This document shows, piece by piece, positions 21,557-34,226 of a stretch of 64,000 nucleotides of DNA. The stretch is from positions 33,703,146 through 33,767,145 of the forward strand of contig JAYESD010000001.1 of NCBI GenBank assembly GCA_036927565.1. The letters run 5' to 3'. The stretch is from Tuctoria greenei. Lineage: Eukaryota > Streptophyta > Magnoliopsida > Poales > Poaceae. Each line of letters begins with the position of its first letter. Within the stretch, counting starts at the first letter, position 1. The notes beneath the pieces were generated by a model. That model was not told the origin of the DNA and did no database searches. It saw nothing but the letters and a program-made list of their open reading frames with translations. Position numbers and translations under genes: made by a program.

Positions 21557-22145
21557 AACCGGACTAGTCCGTCCCTTGACCAGACTAGTCCGACAATTCA
21601 GTGTTGTCCGGACCCAGTCCGCTGGCCAGACAAGTTTGGGTCCCCAACCGGACTAGTCTGGCCCCTGCAGACTTAACCTCCCCAGGAAGCCCACGACTTC
21701 CTCACTTCCAATCAAATGTTCTCTCTCCTCAAAACACATGAAAACTGCCCCCAAATCGGCGATTTTTTATTCCCTCCACCAAATCTTGATTCCAATCTGT
21801 GGATTGAAGTCTCTAAGTGTGTGGGACTCCTCCCCAAGCTTCCTAAGGCGATTCTTCATCCACATTGCATTGTTTTGAAGATTTGAAGAGGTATTCTTGA
21901 CCCAACTCCAAAATTCTTCAAAATTCAATTCTTTTAGGTCTTTTGATAGAAACCTCTTCACAAAAGTTGTTCTTTATATCATTGTGATCATGTACCTCGA
22001 ATTCGATGGTCGGATCTGTAGTTGTTTGCAAAATTTCTCAAGATTAGGGTTCCTACTGTGTGCACCGGACTAGTCGTGCCATAGGGCGGACAAGTCCGAC
22101 TCAATGCGGATTAGTCCGGCCCTTGGACGAACAAGTCCGGGTTAC
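21557..22145 (+). promoter_or_regulatory. Palindrome cluster between pol and third ORF of A
   Basis: At 21557-21665 there are ACCGGACTAGTCCG and variants (CAGACTAGTCCG, CCGGACTAGTCTGG), and at 22060-22145 further copies (CCGGACTAGTC, CGGACAAGTCCG, TTAGTCCGG). The third ORF starts at 22208. The motif is that of the LTR U3 array. Inferred internal control region; no transcript evidence is available here. Confidence 0.5.
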
Positions 22146-22207
22146 ACAGTGAAAACCCTAACTTCTTTAGATGCATATACTCTCTCTTTGCATTCTTATG
22201 AGTGATA

Positions 22208-23869
22208 ATGTCGGATTCCGATTACGTCCCCCATTTTCTATCCTGATGTCGAGGCGGGAAGGCGAGAGGTTCATCGCCGTGCTCGCGAGGTGTGCGAGCT
22301 TGCCATAGCATACTTGGAATCGCAGTTGGAGGCAAGGCAGGCCAAGAAGAAGCAAAGGGAAGCGCACAACTCAGCTGCAGCCGATGCAGCTCCAAGGAAG
22401 AAAAGACTTGTCACCATGGGCGAGCAAGCAAAATCTCAGGAGGCAAGGAGTTCCAAAGATAAGGGGAAGGCACCAGTAACTAAGGCACCCAAGAGGAAGG
22501 CTCCAAATGTCATGAAGCCTGCAAGCAAGAAAAAGAAGGGGCCCTCTCAACCCATAGGCCCCTTGAGGATGTCATCTCCTGCAAGGAACCCCAACCGTTC
22601 AGCTGCTTTTGATGCTAACATCTTCAAAGGCAAAGGGGCTGAAAAAGCGAGGAAGCTAAGGAAGATCAATGTGTATCAACGCGAGAGGAGCACCGTGGAT
22701 CCCCGCTTCTAGTGTGACTTCCACTGTGACTACTATAGGATAGTCTACATGTCCAAGCAAACACCGGTGACAGATGCTCAGTGGATTGATTGGGATTACA
22801 TGTCCCAAAAGGATCATTTGGCCTTCAATGCTGTGATTGAGGCCATCGAGCGCCATGGATTGAAGAAGCTCATGGCATTCCAATATGACTAGAATGTGGA
22901 GGTTATTGCTCAGTTCTACTCCACCATCTACTTCCACACCGACGAAGACCGGAGGATCACATGGATGACCATGGAGAACAATACTCCACCACCTATTGGG
23001 AGTTTTCTCAACTACTTGACTTGGAAGATCAACTGGAGAACGAGCTCATCATCTCCAACCTAAAGCCAGTTGATCGTGACACCTTGGAATACATGTATCC
23101 AAGTCATGTAGCATATGAGGCGGGACAGATAAGGAACATCAAGCTGTTCTATAGTGTCCTCAACCGTGTGCTTCAGAAGACCATTGCCCCCAAAGATGGT
23201 GATGCAGGCATTATTCAAGGAAACTTAAGGCACATGATGGTGCTCATTGATGGAGATGTCCACTTCAACGTGGTTGACTACATCTTTGATAATATCTTCA
23301 ACATTTCGCACACTCCCAACTGATCATGTGGCTATGCTACTTATATCATGTTCATGATCGAGAAGGTGTCCTGTCTCAAATCCAAGAAGGACATTGTTCA
23401 TAGAAGACTCCGTCCTCAAATCCCTCCTCCGGAGCCAGCTGCCCCTCGTAGGAAGAATGTGGATCCTCCCGCTTCCTCCTCTTACTTCGTGCCTTCACCA
23501 CCTCCACCTCCTCCTCCATCACAATCCGGCAGTGGCTTCTTCAAGTGCTTCAAGGCTATCTTCGCCTCTTGCCGGAAGGCGGAAGTTTGGCAATGTCTCA
23601 TGGAGCGTCGCCAAGAGAAGTACCTCAAGGAGATCTACAACAAGCTGGAAGTCCCCATGTATCCCGCTGCGGAGAGTGATGGGGAAATGACTCCATTCCC
23701 AGAGTCCACTGTCGAGGAACTTGCCGAATTTAGTGAAGTTAGAATTTCCACGACAGCTTCATCCGAGGAAGACGATGATGATGATGCCCATGATCCGGAG
23801 GCTACGGAGAGCGATAGCGAGCACCAAGATAGAGATGACAATGACGAAGACGATGATGATGAAGAGTAG
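22208..23869 (+). pseudogene. Third (env-like) ORF of element A
   Basis: Starts at ATG 22208 (MSDSDYVPHF) and shifts frame soon after. The main part encodes a helical, Lys/Ala-rich N-terminus (AIAYLESQLEARQAKKK), a core with TDAQWIDWDYMS and TIYFHTDEDR, a proline run (PSPPPPPPPS, about 23500) and a long acidic tail of Asp/Glu. Stops and frameshifts occur at about 22710, 22890 and 22960. A gene in this place, after pol and before the purine tract, is the env-like ORF of Sireviruses. No convincing transmembrane segment is visible, so an envelope role is not shown. Related to 59854-62016 by position and layout. Confidence 0.65.
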
Positions 23870-24307
23870 ATCTTAGGACTCTCCTTCTCTCTTTTCCTTT
23901 TTGGTGTCTTGATGCCAAAGGGGGGGGGGAGATTGGAAGGGGGGACTTAGATAGTTTTATGTCGTTATCTCTTTGATCCACTATGGACTTGTATTATATT
24001 TTCAAACTCTCATTTCAATTGTTGTAAGACTTAATCTATGGTTATCATGTATTGTGCCTAAATTGTAATGTTATGCTTGAATTACATGTTTATCTTGCAT
24101 ACTTGTTGTTTTATCACAATTTATGAGCACATCACTTAGGCACCCCACCATAACATGTATATGTATGAGAAATCTCTCAAACTTTCTTTACTCATGATGC
24201 ATACATTGAGGTGGAATAACTCATACACATACATGTTATGAAAACAAATTATTTTCCTTTTTGTTGAGTCTTAATGTGTTGTCATCAATCACCAAAAACA
24301 GGGAGAT
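23870..24307 (+). other. Purine-tract region before 3' LTR of A
   Basis: The block CTTTTTGGTGTCTTGATGCC followed by AAAGGGGGGGGGAGATT (about 23897-23933) repeats the sense of the true polypurine tract just before the LTR (ACAGGGAGATT, 24298-24307). The same block is found after the third ORF in B (about 32361) and F (about 59840, minus). Multiplied polypurine tracts are a Sirevirus trait. Confidence 0.7.
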
Positions 24308-24552
24308 TGAAAGTGCATCTAGGCATCCCTGTGGGTTTTGGATGATTGATGACGACAATTAAGAGACTAATGAGCTGAGTTGATCTTAAGAACATGTGTG
24401 ATGGTTAAAATGAGATAAAATCCCTCAAAAAGGAAAAGGTTGAAACGGGCGTCAAAGACTCAAGCGTAGAAATTAGAGTTTCTATAGTGTTGAGCTTAGA
24501 TGAGCCGTATCATGTGTGAGGGTGGTTGTCTCATGTGCATTGAGATCATTCT
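24308..24552 (+). repeat. 3' LTR of element A, left part
   Basis: Begins TGAAAGTGCATCTAGG and follows the 5' LTR of A to GATCATTCT, where element B is inserted. ATTCT (24548-24552) is the left target duplication. Confidence 0.9.
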
Positions 24553-25980
24553 TGGAAGTGCATCTAGGCATCCCTTGTGGGTTTTGGTTTATTTATGACA
24601 AACAAATGAGATCCTAACAAAATTGTTGAGATGAGTGCAGGTTTTAAAGAAATTAGGAAGAAAGCGCAAAAAGGAAGGAGAATGAGGATCTAAAGGGAAA
24701 ATAGCTCAAGAGCTGAAAAGGTTAGATTATTTTGTATGGAGTGTGTCGAAGGAACACACCCCAAGAGCTCAAGTGACCAAGTAATTCAACTCACTGCACA
24801 ATTCACAGGAAAATCGGACTAGTCCGATATACACAGGACTAGTCTGATATCTCTCTGTCTAAGATCGACTAGTCCCACCTAGTGCGGACTAGTCCTCAAC
24901 ACTTCACATTTGCACAACACCAGACAAGTCCGATATCTATCGGACTAGTCCAGTAATCCTCTGACTAAAATCAGACAAGTCCTCCAAGTTTGGACTTGTC
25001 CTTAGCCCCACAATTCACTACACCGGGCAAGTCTGATATCAACCGGACTAGTCTGAAAAGTTTCTAACTAAAAACGGACTAGTATGCACCAGTAACGGAC
25101 TAGTCTGGTATATCTCTTAGGGTTTTCCACACGCCGCACACCGGACTAGTTCGGAGTCCACCACGGACTAGTCCGGACATTGCAAACCCTAATGGTAACT
25201 TTTGGAAATCCTAGTATAAATAGAGGTGTACGGCCATACAACAATATCTCTCGACCCCAGCACCGTCACACCTCCCAAGAGCCCAAAATACACATCTCTC
25301 CACACATTCTAACCCTAAAAGGATCAAATCTTTAAGGATTAGCAATTGATCAAAGAAGAGACTTGTTCTACACATCTTGAGCTCTTGGGTTTGATCTCTC
25401 GCACACTCTTGTTATTTATTGTATATATTTCGAGTGTGTTTGGTGGTGTTCATTCATTGTAATTCTTGGGGAGCCCTCAACTTGTGAGAAGGCCCTTTGA
25501 ACAAGTTATTTGCCCCTTTGTGATTAGTGGAAGAGAATCAGCCTCCATGGTGATTCGGCAAGGGTAGGGTTGGTGAAGACCCGTTCCTCCATGGTCTCCT
25601 CAACGTGGATGTAGGTTTCCTCCGTCGGAATCGAACCATGAGATAAAATCTTGTCTCGTGCACTTTTGTTTCATCGTTCATCATATTCTAGGGTTTGCAT
25701 AATCTTGTGTAACTCACGTTGAAACCTTGGAATAAAAGTTGATCTTTGCCATACATTGTTTCATTGTTGTAATACATCCAAGTTACAAATTACTTTCTGT
25801 TGCATTGGGTACTAGAAGTGAATTTATTGATCAATCTTGATCTTTCTAGTCCACACATACCGGACTAGTCCGCACAATACCGGACTAGTCCAATCTCCCT
25901 GTATTTAATCAATTTGTTAAGTGTTTCAGGGATTAACAAAGATTCAAAAAGCCTATTCACCCCCCTCTAGGCTACATTCA
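24553..25980 (+). repeat. 5' LTR of element B
   Basis: TGGAAGTGCATCTAGG to GCTACATTCA. Palindrome array at 24810-25190, TATA box AGTATAAATAG at 25213-25223, conserved block AACGTGGATGTAGG ... GATAAAATCTTG at 25601-25660, palindrome pair ACCGGACTAGTCC twice at 25858-25893. Confidence 0.92.
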
Positions 25981-26031
25981 ATTGGTATCAGAGCCAAACT
26001 CTTCAAAAGAGACTCACCGCTCGAAGAGACG

Positions 26032-28326
26032 ATGTCCGACATCAAGGATGTACACAAGACCTTCAACAATGAGAAGGGCGATGATGAAAGGGCCCAAAAA
26101 TTGGAGGAGCTCCTCGATGCCATTCAAGACTGTGAGGACGATGACGAGGAGATGCTTCAACTCAAGGCTCTTCTACGCAAGAAGGCACTCTCCCCAAAAG
26201 GGAAGAAGAAGATTGACGTTGAAAAGAAGAAGGGAGAAGTCACATCGACTACTCCAAATATCATTTTGATTATGAACGTTTGAATTCTAACAATAGTCAT
26301 TATTTATCAATTCCTTTAAGGCAACCGCCTTATTTTGATGGCAATGATTATTCAATGTGGAGACAAAATATGAAAATGCACCTTATATCGCTTAATCCAA
26401 GTTTGTGGCATATAGTGTCTACAAGGATAGATATCCCGGATGATGATGAAGAGTTGACTCCAAGACAAGAACAAGCCATTCATCGAAACGCCCAAACCGC
26501 ACCTGTGATCACTTCTTCATTGAGTCGAGACGAGTTCACCAAGGTGGATAGAAATTGCCAAGGAGATATGGGACACTCTACAAATCGCACATGAAGGTGA
26601 TCGTCATGTACGTGAAGCCAAGATTGAAATGATTGAAGGTGAATTGGGAAGATTCACTATAGAAGAAGATGAATCACCACAAGATATGTACAATCGATTG
26701 AAGTCTCTAGTCAACAAAGTTCGAGCATATGGTAGCAAGAAGTGGAATGATCATGAAGTTGTGAAGTTGATACTTAGAGCGTTCATGCCTTGCAACGTGA
26801 CCCTTTGCTCTATTAATAGAGAAAGCCCCAGGTATCGGAAAATGACCCCAGACGAACTTCTTGGCAAGATTATCAACTTCGAAATGATGGAGAAGCAATC
26901 CAAGCATGTCAAGGAAATTGCTGATCTTACCTCGGCAAAGAAGAAAGGAGTTTCCTTGAAGTCAACTTGTAAACCCGTGTCAAAACAAGCTCGAGAAGCT
27001 CATGGAGAAGATGACAACAATGATGAAAGCAGTGATATCGATGAAGAAGACAAGATCTTGTTCATGAAGAAGTTCAAGAAAATGATGAGAAGAAGAAAGG
27101 GTGGTAGCTCAAACGAAGGGAAACCAAGGGACAAACAAAGACCCAAGATGAGACGGGCGTGCTATAACTGCGGAGAATATGATCACTTCATAGTAGATTG
27201 TCCATATGAAGAAAATAAGAGGAAGACTAAGGACAATAAGCCTCAACCGAAGACGATGTTCAAGAAGAAGAAGCAATATAGTCGAGCGCATCTAGAGAAG
27301 GAGTGGGACTCCAATGATGAATCCTCATTCGAAGAAGAAGAGGAGATGGCCACTATAGCCATCAAGAAGGCTACCAAGAAATCCACTCTCTTCCCAACCA
27401 TGGGCGCATGAAAGGACAACGACAACACATGTCTAATGGCCAAGGAAGGTAAAATAAAGGTAACACCTAAATCTTCCTCCTCACATTCTTTTACTAGTGA
27501 TAGTGATAATTCTAGTGAGGATGATAGCAGTGATGAAAGTGAATACATGCTTAGGGGTTTAGACAAAAAGACTGCTGCTAAAATGAATTTTTTACTTGAT
27601 AAGATTGTTGATAAGGAGAAGTTGGTCAATCGTCAGGAAGATATGATCATCTCCCAAAAGGAGGAATATCTTGAGATTGAGAAGCTTTTTGAGCTTGAAA
27701 AGGAGCGAAGTAAATCACTGGAACTTGAGTTAGCTTCAAGCAAGGAAGCTTGTTTGAAGCTAAAAGACTCAAACATGGCTATCAAGGATGAACTTGTCAA
27801 CTTAACCAAAGTTAACAAGATCCTTGAGGTACAAGTTGAGTCACTAAAGCAAAGTGGTTATTCATCCTCTTCAAGCTCACCTTCCCAACAAATCAAATAT
27901 GAAACTGTTATTAATTGTACTTGTGCTAAAAGTGACACTAACTTGAAGAAAAAGCCAAACTTGACAAAGGACAAGCAACCTTCCCAAATTGGCATATTTA
28001 ACAAGGAGAAGGTCAAGTATGCACGCAGTGCATACTCGGTCACAAGACCTCCTAATGTCAAATATGACATTGGATATTCTTATGGTGAAAAGCAAAACGC
28101 TAGAAGCCACAAAAATAACAAGGATTACATTTCCTTTGTCAAGGGAAACTCTTCTCAAATTAGAAAACTTAATAATGGTGATAAATTTAACATTGTTAAC
28201 TCATATGAACAACAAATTTTATTTAGAACATTTGATGCTTCATATGTACTCATGAAAAGTAATATTGGTAGAGTTTATGCTAAATATGTTGGGCCACGCC
28301 ATGAGAACACCAAGTCTCATGTGTGA
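26032..28326 (+). pseudogene. gag of element B
   Basis: Starts MSDIKDVHKTFNNEKGDDER. Frameshifts occur near 26270 and 26570, stops near 27410 and at 28324-28326. Order: Gag core (PYFDGNDYSMWRQNMKMHL, then EGELGRFTIEEDE), basic region, CCHC knuckle CYNCGEYDHFIVDC at about 27161, acidic/Ser stretch, a long coiled coil (27590-27850, RQEDMIISQKEEYLEIEK), and a C-terminal part ending near WVPKTKA and TAA at 28393. The length and coiled coil are those of Sirevirus Gag. It forms the particle and binds RNA in intact relatives; here it is broken. Confidence 0.85.
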
Positions 28327-28395
28327 GTGCTCAAATCACTTGTGACTAACCTCAAAGGACCCAAGCAAGCTTGGGTACCTAAGACCAAGGCATAA

Positions 28396-31300
28396 TTTGT
28401 CTTTTGCAGGCATATTCATCCGGTGGAGCTAAATAGGTGCTAGGTAGTGGATGCACCAATCACATGACCGGAGAAAGAAGAATGTTCGTGGAATATGAAG
28501 AAAATGAAGATCCAAGCGAAGGCATTTACTTTGGTGATAATAGTCAAGGAAGAGTGCTTGGTACCGGTAAAATTGCAATTTTATCACAACATACTCTTTT
28601 TCATGTATTATACATTGACTCCTTGGATTATAAGCTTTTGTCCATATCTCAATTATGTGACAAAGGTTATAACTGTTTATTCACTAATGAGGGTGTGACC
28701 GTCTCTAGAAGGAATGATAACTCAGTTGCATTCAAGGGTGTGTTAAAGGGAAAACTTTATCTAGTTGACTTCAACAAAGATAAAGCCGAACTTGACACAT
28801 GCTTGATTGCAAAGACCAACATGGATTGGCTATGGCATAGACGGCTAGCACATGTTGGTATGAGGAATCTTCAAAAACTTCTAAAAGGCGATCACATCTG
28901 TGGTTTAAAGGATGTTGTTTTTGAGAAAGACAGGTCTTGTAGAGCGTGTCAAGCCGGGAAGCAAGTAGGAGCATCCCATCCCGCGAAGAATGTCATGAAT
29001 ACAACAAGACCGCTTGAGCTCCTCCACATGGATCTATTCGATCCAATTGCTTACATAAGCATCGGCGGTAATAAATATGGTTTAGTCATTGTTGATGATT
29101 TTTCACGCTTCACGTGGATTTTCTTTTGCATGATAAGACAGAAACTCAAGGAACCCTCAAGAAGTTCATCAAGCGTTCCCAAAATGAATTCTCATTGAAG
29201 ATCAAGAATATACGAAGTGACAACAGGATAAAATTCAAGAATACCCAAGTTGAGGAATATTTAGACGAAGAAGGGATAAAGCACGAATTTTCAACACCAT
29301 ATTCTCCTCAACAAAACGAGTACCCGAAAGGAAGAACCGAACACTCATTGAAATGGCGAGGACAATGCTCGATGAATACAAGACTTCAGATCGATTTTGT
29401 CCTAAAGTGGTTAACACCGCCTGTCACGCCATAAACCGACTCTATCTTCATCGTCTACTCAAGAAAACCTCGTATTAACTACTCACTGGTAACAAACCAA
29501 ACATTTCTTACTTTTGAGTTTTTGGTTCAAAATGCTATATTCTCAACAAGAAGCCTAGGGCTTCGAAGTTCGCTTCGAAGTCTGATGAAGGTTTCTTACT
29601 GGGCTATGATTCGAACTCCTACGCCTATCGTGTCTTCAACAAGGCCTAGACTTGTTGAAGTAGCACGTGACGTAGTGTTTGATGAAATTAACGACTCTAA
29701 AGAATAGCAAGTTGATCAATGTGTGCTAGATCAAAAAGAAGCTCCATGTCAAGCATTGAGAAGAATGGCGTTGGGCGATGTTCGACCACAAGTGCCACCT
29801 CCAAATGTGAATGAAGAAGATAAACCACAAGTGGAGGATAATGATCAAGCGGGAGCTTCCACACAAGATCAACCTCAAGATGATCAAGGTGATCAAAACA
29901 TCAATGAGGGCAACTATAGAGGGGGAGAAGAAGATGATAATAATGAAGATTCAAGACCACAAGTGCCACATCCAAGAGTACACCAAAGCATCCAAAGAGA
30001 TCACCCCGTCGACAATATATCGGTGACATACAAAAGAGAGTAATAACTCGATCTCGCATAGCTAATTTTTGTGAACACTATTCTTTTGTATCCTCTTTGG
30101 AACCATATAGGGTTGAGGATGCATTAAAAGATCTGGATTGGGTGATGGCGATGCAAGAAGAATTGAACAACTTCAAAAGGAACGAAGTATGGGAGCTTGT
30201 TGAAAGACCCAAATCCAACATTGTCGGCGCTAAATGGGTCTTCCACAACAAGCAAGACGAACGTGGAGTGGTAACAAGGAACAAGGCATGACTTGTGGCC
30301 AAAGGGTACTCACAAGTCGAAGGTTTGAATTTCGACGAGACTTTTCCTCCCGTAGCTAGGCTTGAATCGATTCGTATATTACTTGCATATGCTACTCACC
30401 ATGATTTCAAGCTTTATCAAATGGACGTGAAAAGCACCTTCTTCAACAGACTGATCAAGGAAGAGGTGTACGTAGAGCAACCACCTGGTTTTGAAGATCA
30501 AGAGTACCCCGACTGTGTGTACAAGCTACGTAGGGCTCTCTATGTCCTCAAACAAGCTCCTAGAGCTTGGTATGAGTGCCTTAGAGATTTTTAGATTGAG
30601 AATGGCTTCAAGTTTGGTAAAGTTGATTACACTTTGTGATGATCTCTTCGTTTGCCAAATCTATGTTGACGATGTTATATTTGGTTCAAATAACATATCT
30701 TTTTGTCAAGAATTTAGTAAGATTATGACAGGTAGATTCGAGATGTCCATGATGGGAGAGTTGAGATACTTTTTGGGATTCCAAGTGAAGCAACAAAAGG
30801 ATGGGACGTTCATAAGCCAAACAAAGTACACTCAAGACATACTCAAGAAGTTTGGAATTAACAAAGCAAAGCCCATAAAGACTCCCATGGCGACAAATGG
30901 ACACTTCGATCTCAATGAAGACGGACCAAACGTGGATCAAAAGGTATATCGTTCCATGATTGGCTCCTTACTTTATTTATGTGCATCTAGACCTAATATC
31001 CTGTTGAGTGTATGTTTGTGTGCAAGATTTCAAGCCAATCCTATGGAATGTCATTTGACAGCCGTAAAAAGGATCTTGCGATATTTAGTTCATACACCCA
31101 ACCTTGGCCTTTGGTATCCCAAATGTTCAAATTCAATCTCATTGGATAATCCGATGCAGATTATGTCGGATGCAAGGTAGATAGAAAAAGTACCTCCAGT
31201 ACTTGCCGATTCGTAGGTAGATCCCTAGTTTCTTGGTCCTCCAAGAAACAAAATTCCATTGCCTTATCCACGACCGAAACGGTGTATGTTGCAGCTGGGA

Positions 31301-31640
31301 GTTGTTGTGCACAACTCCTTTGGATGCGATAAACTCTAAGGTATTACGGTTACAATATGAGCCATATTCCACTCATTTGTGATGATGGAAGTTCAATTAA
31401 AATTGCCCATAACCCTGTTGAGCACTCTAAAACCAAACACATAGACATCCAGCATCATTTTTTGAGAGATCACTCAATGAAAGGAGACATAGTCATTTCC
31501 CATGTCAACACTAAAAAACAACTAGCGATATCTTTACCAAGCCACTTGATGAAAAACACTTTTGTGAGCTCTGAAATGAACTCAATATCCTTGATGCTCG
31601 GAACGTGGCTTGAAAACTTGCATACCAATATGCCTCCTTG
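28396..31640 (+). pseudogene. pol of element B (protease, integrase, RT, RNase H)
   Basis: The protease active site is lost (LGSGCTNHMTG where Asp is expected at the second position). The integrase zinc finger HRRLAHVGMRN...CRACQAGK is intact; the first catalytic Asp is kept (LLHMDLF), the second motif reads IRSDNRIKF. RT contains RLESIRILLAY, YQMDVKSTF, LKQAPRAWYE and YVDDVIFG (30662-30685). RNase H is readable in pieces to about 31640 (LICDDGSSIKIAHNP, TKHIDIQHHFLRDHS). Frameshifts near 29130, 29330 and 30600, and several stops. Not functional. Confidence 0.87.
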
Positions 31641-31851
31641 AAATCATGTTGATTGTGTTGAAAAATCATCTCTCTCTATTTTCTCCAAAAAACTATGTTA
31701 ATAATTGATCTTGGTAAATTATGATCATAGCTTGATTGTTGTATGTTTATTGATCATATTCATCATGATTATTTGTGTGTTTTTGCCCCTTATTTTCTTT
31801 CTAAGCACCTTCAAATATATACGAAAGGCTTATATGTTTTTGTCCAGGTGA

Positions 31852-31962
31852 CCACGGACTAGTTTGTGGTTACCCAAGACTAGTCCGCACATTGCAGACT
31901 AGTCCACTGAGTTTTCCGATAGTCCAGACTAATCCAGTCCGGCCACAGACTAGTCCAATTTT
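31852..31962 (+). promoter_or_regulatory. Palindrome cluster between pol and third ORF of B
   Basis: CACGGACTAGTTTG, AAGACTAGTCCG, CAGACTAGTCC, TCCAGTCCGG and CAGACTAGTCC are spaced 15-25 bp apart, followed by CTTAACCCTAGGG. The third-ORF remnant begins about 140 bp downstream. The same motif family is present in the LTRs of B. Confidence 0.5.
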
Positions 31963-32098
31963 TCGACTCCTTAACCCTAGGGCTGGCGCAACCCTAATCT
32001 TCTTCCTCCTCACAATTAAGGTACTTGGCAGCCATCTTTGGCTCTTGTCGCAAACTGAGGTGAAGGTCCATAAGATGAAAAAGACAAAAAAATAGCAA

Positions 32099-32320
32099 AT
32101 GAGATACATGAAGGACAATGTCAAAGCTATTTGTCAAAAACTGGAGATTGAGCCTATTGGGTCTCCAGTCATCTCAGAGGACTTCGCCTCTGGCTTCTTA
32201 GAGCTTCCTCCTCTCTCTCCTTCTGAGCTTGCCTACTTTGGCCTTCGGGGCACGACGAGTGGTTCCTCTCTTCCTCCTCCTCAGCCTGATGACGAAGATG
32301 ACGAAAGGACCGACAGCTAG
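32099..32320 (+). pseudogene. Third (env-like) ORF of B, C-terminal remnant
   Basis: A 73-codon frame begins MRYMKDNVKAICQKLEIEP, continues LPPLSPSELAYFGL and ends with an acidic tail before TAG. It lies in the place of the third ORF. The N-terminal two thirds are missing by comparison with A and F. Deleted, not functional. Confidence 0.5.
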
Positions 32321-32339
32321 GAATGAGCCGACGACGACA

Positions 32340-32808
32340 AGTAGATCCCTCCTCTCCTTCTTTTTGGTGCGTTGATGCCAAAGGGGGAGAGATTGAGGGG
32401 GAGTCTTAGGTTGTAGCTTTAGTTTGAGAGAGAGAGAGAGAGAGAGAGAGCTCTATGTGTGTCTTTGTTGCGACTTTGTCATGCTTTTGGTATTGTAAAA
32501 CTTTAATTATGCTCTCTCATGCTATTTGACTATGTTATGCTTATGGTCAATGGTTTATATCTAAAACTGCTATGTATGCTTGAGATTCTTTATGTTATTA
32601 TGATTATGTCTCTTATGATATTCACATCAATATTATTGCTCACACACATAGTTTTGCACCCCCACCATAAAAGAGTGCACATATGTCTTATGTCTACATT
32701 GCCTATTTTGCTCAAAGCTCATATGTGCACACTTTATGAAAATCTGAATTTTTATCACATTTGTGTAAATCTCAATTGGTTGTTATCAATCACCAAAAAG
32801 GGGGAGAT
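32340..32808 (+). other. Purine tracts and (GA)n repeat before 3' LTR of B
   Basis: CTTTTTGGTGCGTTGATGCC plus AAAGGGGGAGAGATTGAGGGGGAG (about 32360-32403), then (GA)13 at 32425-32450, a T-rich stretch, and the proximal tract AAAAAGGGGGAGAT directly before the LTR at 32809. Same layout as in A and F. Confidence 0.7.
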
Positions 32809-34221
32809 TGAAAGTTCATCTAGGCATCCCTTGTGAGTTTTGGTTGATTTATGACAAACAAATGAGATCCTAACAAAATTGTTGTGATGAGCCCAGGTTT
32901 TAAAGAAATTAGGAAGAAATCGCAAAAAGGAAGGAGAATGAGGATCTAAAGGGAAAAGAGCTCAAGAGCTGAAAAGATTAGATTATTTTGTATGGAGTGT
33001 GTCGGAAGAACACACCCCAAGAGCTCAAGTGAACAAATAATTCAACTCTTTGCACAATTCACAGGAAAACCGGAATAGTCCGATATACACCAGACTAGTC
33101 CGATATCTCTTTGACTAAGATCAGACTCGTCCTAAGCACTTCACATTTGCACAACACAGGACAAGTCCGATATCCATCGGACTAGTCCGATAATCCTCTC
33201 ACTAAAATCAGACAAGTCCTCCATGTCCGGACTTGTCCTTAGCCCCACAATTTTTCACTACACCGGACAAGTCTGATATCAACCGAACTAGTCAAAAAGT
33301 TTCGGACTAAAAATGGACTAGTCCGCACCAGTAACAGACTAGTCTGGTATATCTCAACACTTAGGGTTTTCCACATGTCGCACACCGGTCTAGTCCGGAG
33401 TCCACCACGGACTAGTCTGGACATCGCAAACCCTAACAATAACTTTTGGAAACCCTAGTATAAATAGAGGTGTACGTCCATACAACAATATCTCTCCCCC
33501 CTGCGCCGTCACACCTCCCAAGAGCCCAAAATACACATCTCTCCACACATTCTAATCCTAAAAGGATCAAATCTTTGAGGGTTAGCAATTGATCAAAGGA
33601 GAGACTTGTTCTACACATCTTGAGCTCTTGGGTTTGATCTCTCGCACACTCTTGTTGTTTATTGTATATTTTTGAGTGTGTTTGTTGGTGTTAATTTATT
33701 GTAATTCTTGGGGAGCTCTCAACTCTTGAGAAGGCCCCTTGAACGAGTTATTTGCCCCTTTGTGATTAGTGGAATAGAATCGCCCTCCATGGCTATTCGA
33801 CGAGGGTAGGGTTGGTGAAGACCCGATCCTCCGTGGACTCCTCAACGTGGATGTAGGTTTCCTCCGTGGGAATCGAACCACGGGATAAAATCTTGTCTCG
33901 CGCACTTTTGTTTCATCATTCATCATATTCTAGGGTTTGCATTATCTTGTGTAACTCACGTTGAAACCTTGGAATTAAAGTTGATCTTTGCCATACATTG
34001 TTTCATTGTTGTAATACATCCAAGTTGCAAATTATTTTCCGCTGCATTGGGTACTAGAAGTGAATTTATCGATCAATCTTGATCTTTCTAATCCACGCAT
34101 ACCTGACTAGTCTGCACAGTATCAAACTAGTCCGATCTCCCTATATTTGATCAATTTGTTAAGTGTTTCAGGGATTAACAAAGATTCAAAAATCCTATTC
34201 ACCCCCTCTAGGCTACATTCA
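32809..34221 (+). repeat. 3' LTR of element B
   Basis: 1413 bp, TGAAAGTTCATCTAGG to GCTACATTCA. Array at 33065-33430, TATA box AGTATAAATAG at about 33457-33468, conserved block GAACCACGGGATAAAATC at about 33875-33892, degenerate pair at 34100-34135. Confidence 0.92.
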
Positions 34222-34226
34222 ATTCT

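Larger units (their letters stand above)
24553..34221 (+). mobile_element. Sirevirus-like Copia element B, complete with both LTRs
   Basis: 9669 bp inserted in the 3' LTR of A, flanked by ATTCT (24548-24552, 34222-34226). 5' LTR 24553-25980, primer site TTGGTATCAGAGCC at 25982, gag, pol, a remnant of a third ORF, purine tract AAAAAGGGGGAGAT, 3' LTR 32809-34221. The genes carry stops and frameshifts, but domains are more complete than in A (RT YVDD and much of RNase H). The LTRs differ by many substitutions and small indels (1428 against 1413 bp), so B is clearly older than C. Confidence 0.92.

Noticed and set aside
22208..23869. Third ORF as a true envelope gene
   Set aside because: No signal peptide or clear membrane span seen in A or F; only the position speaks for env, so called env-like.
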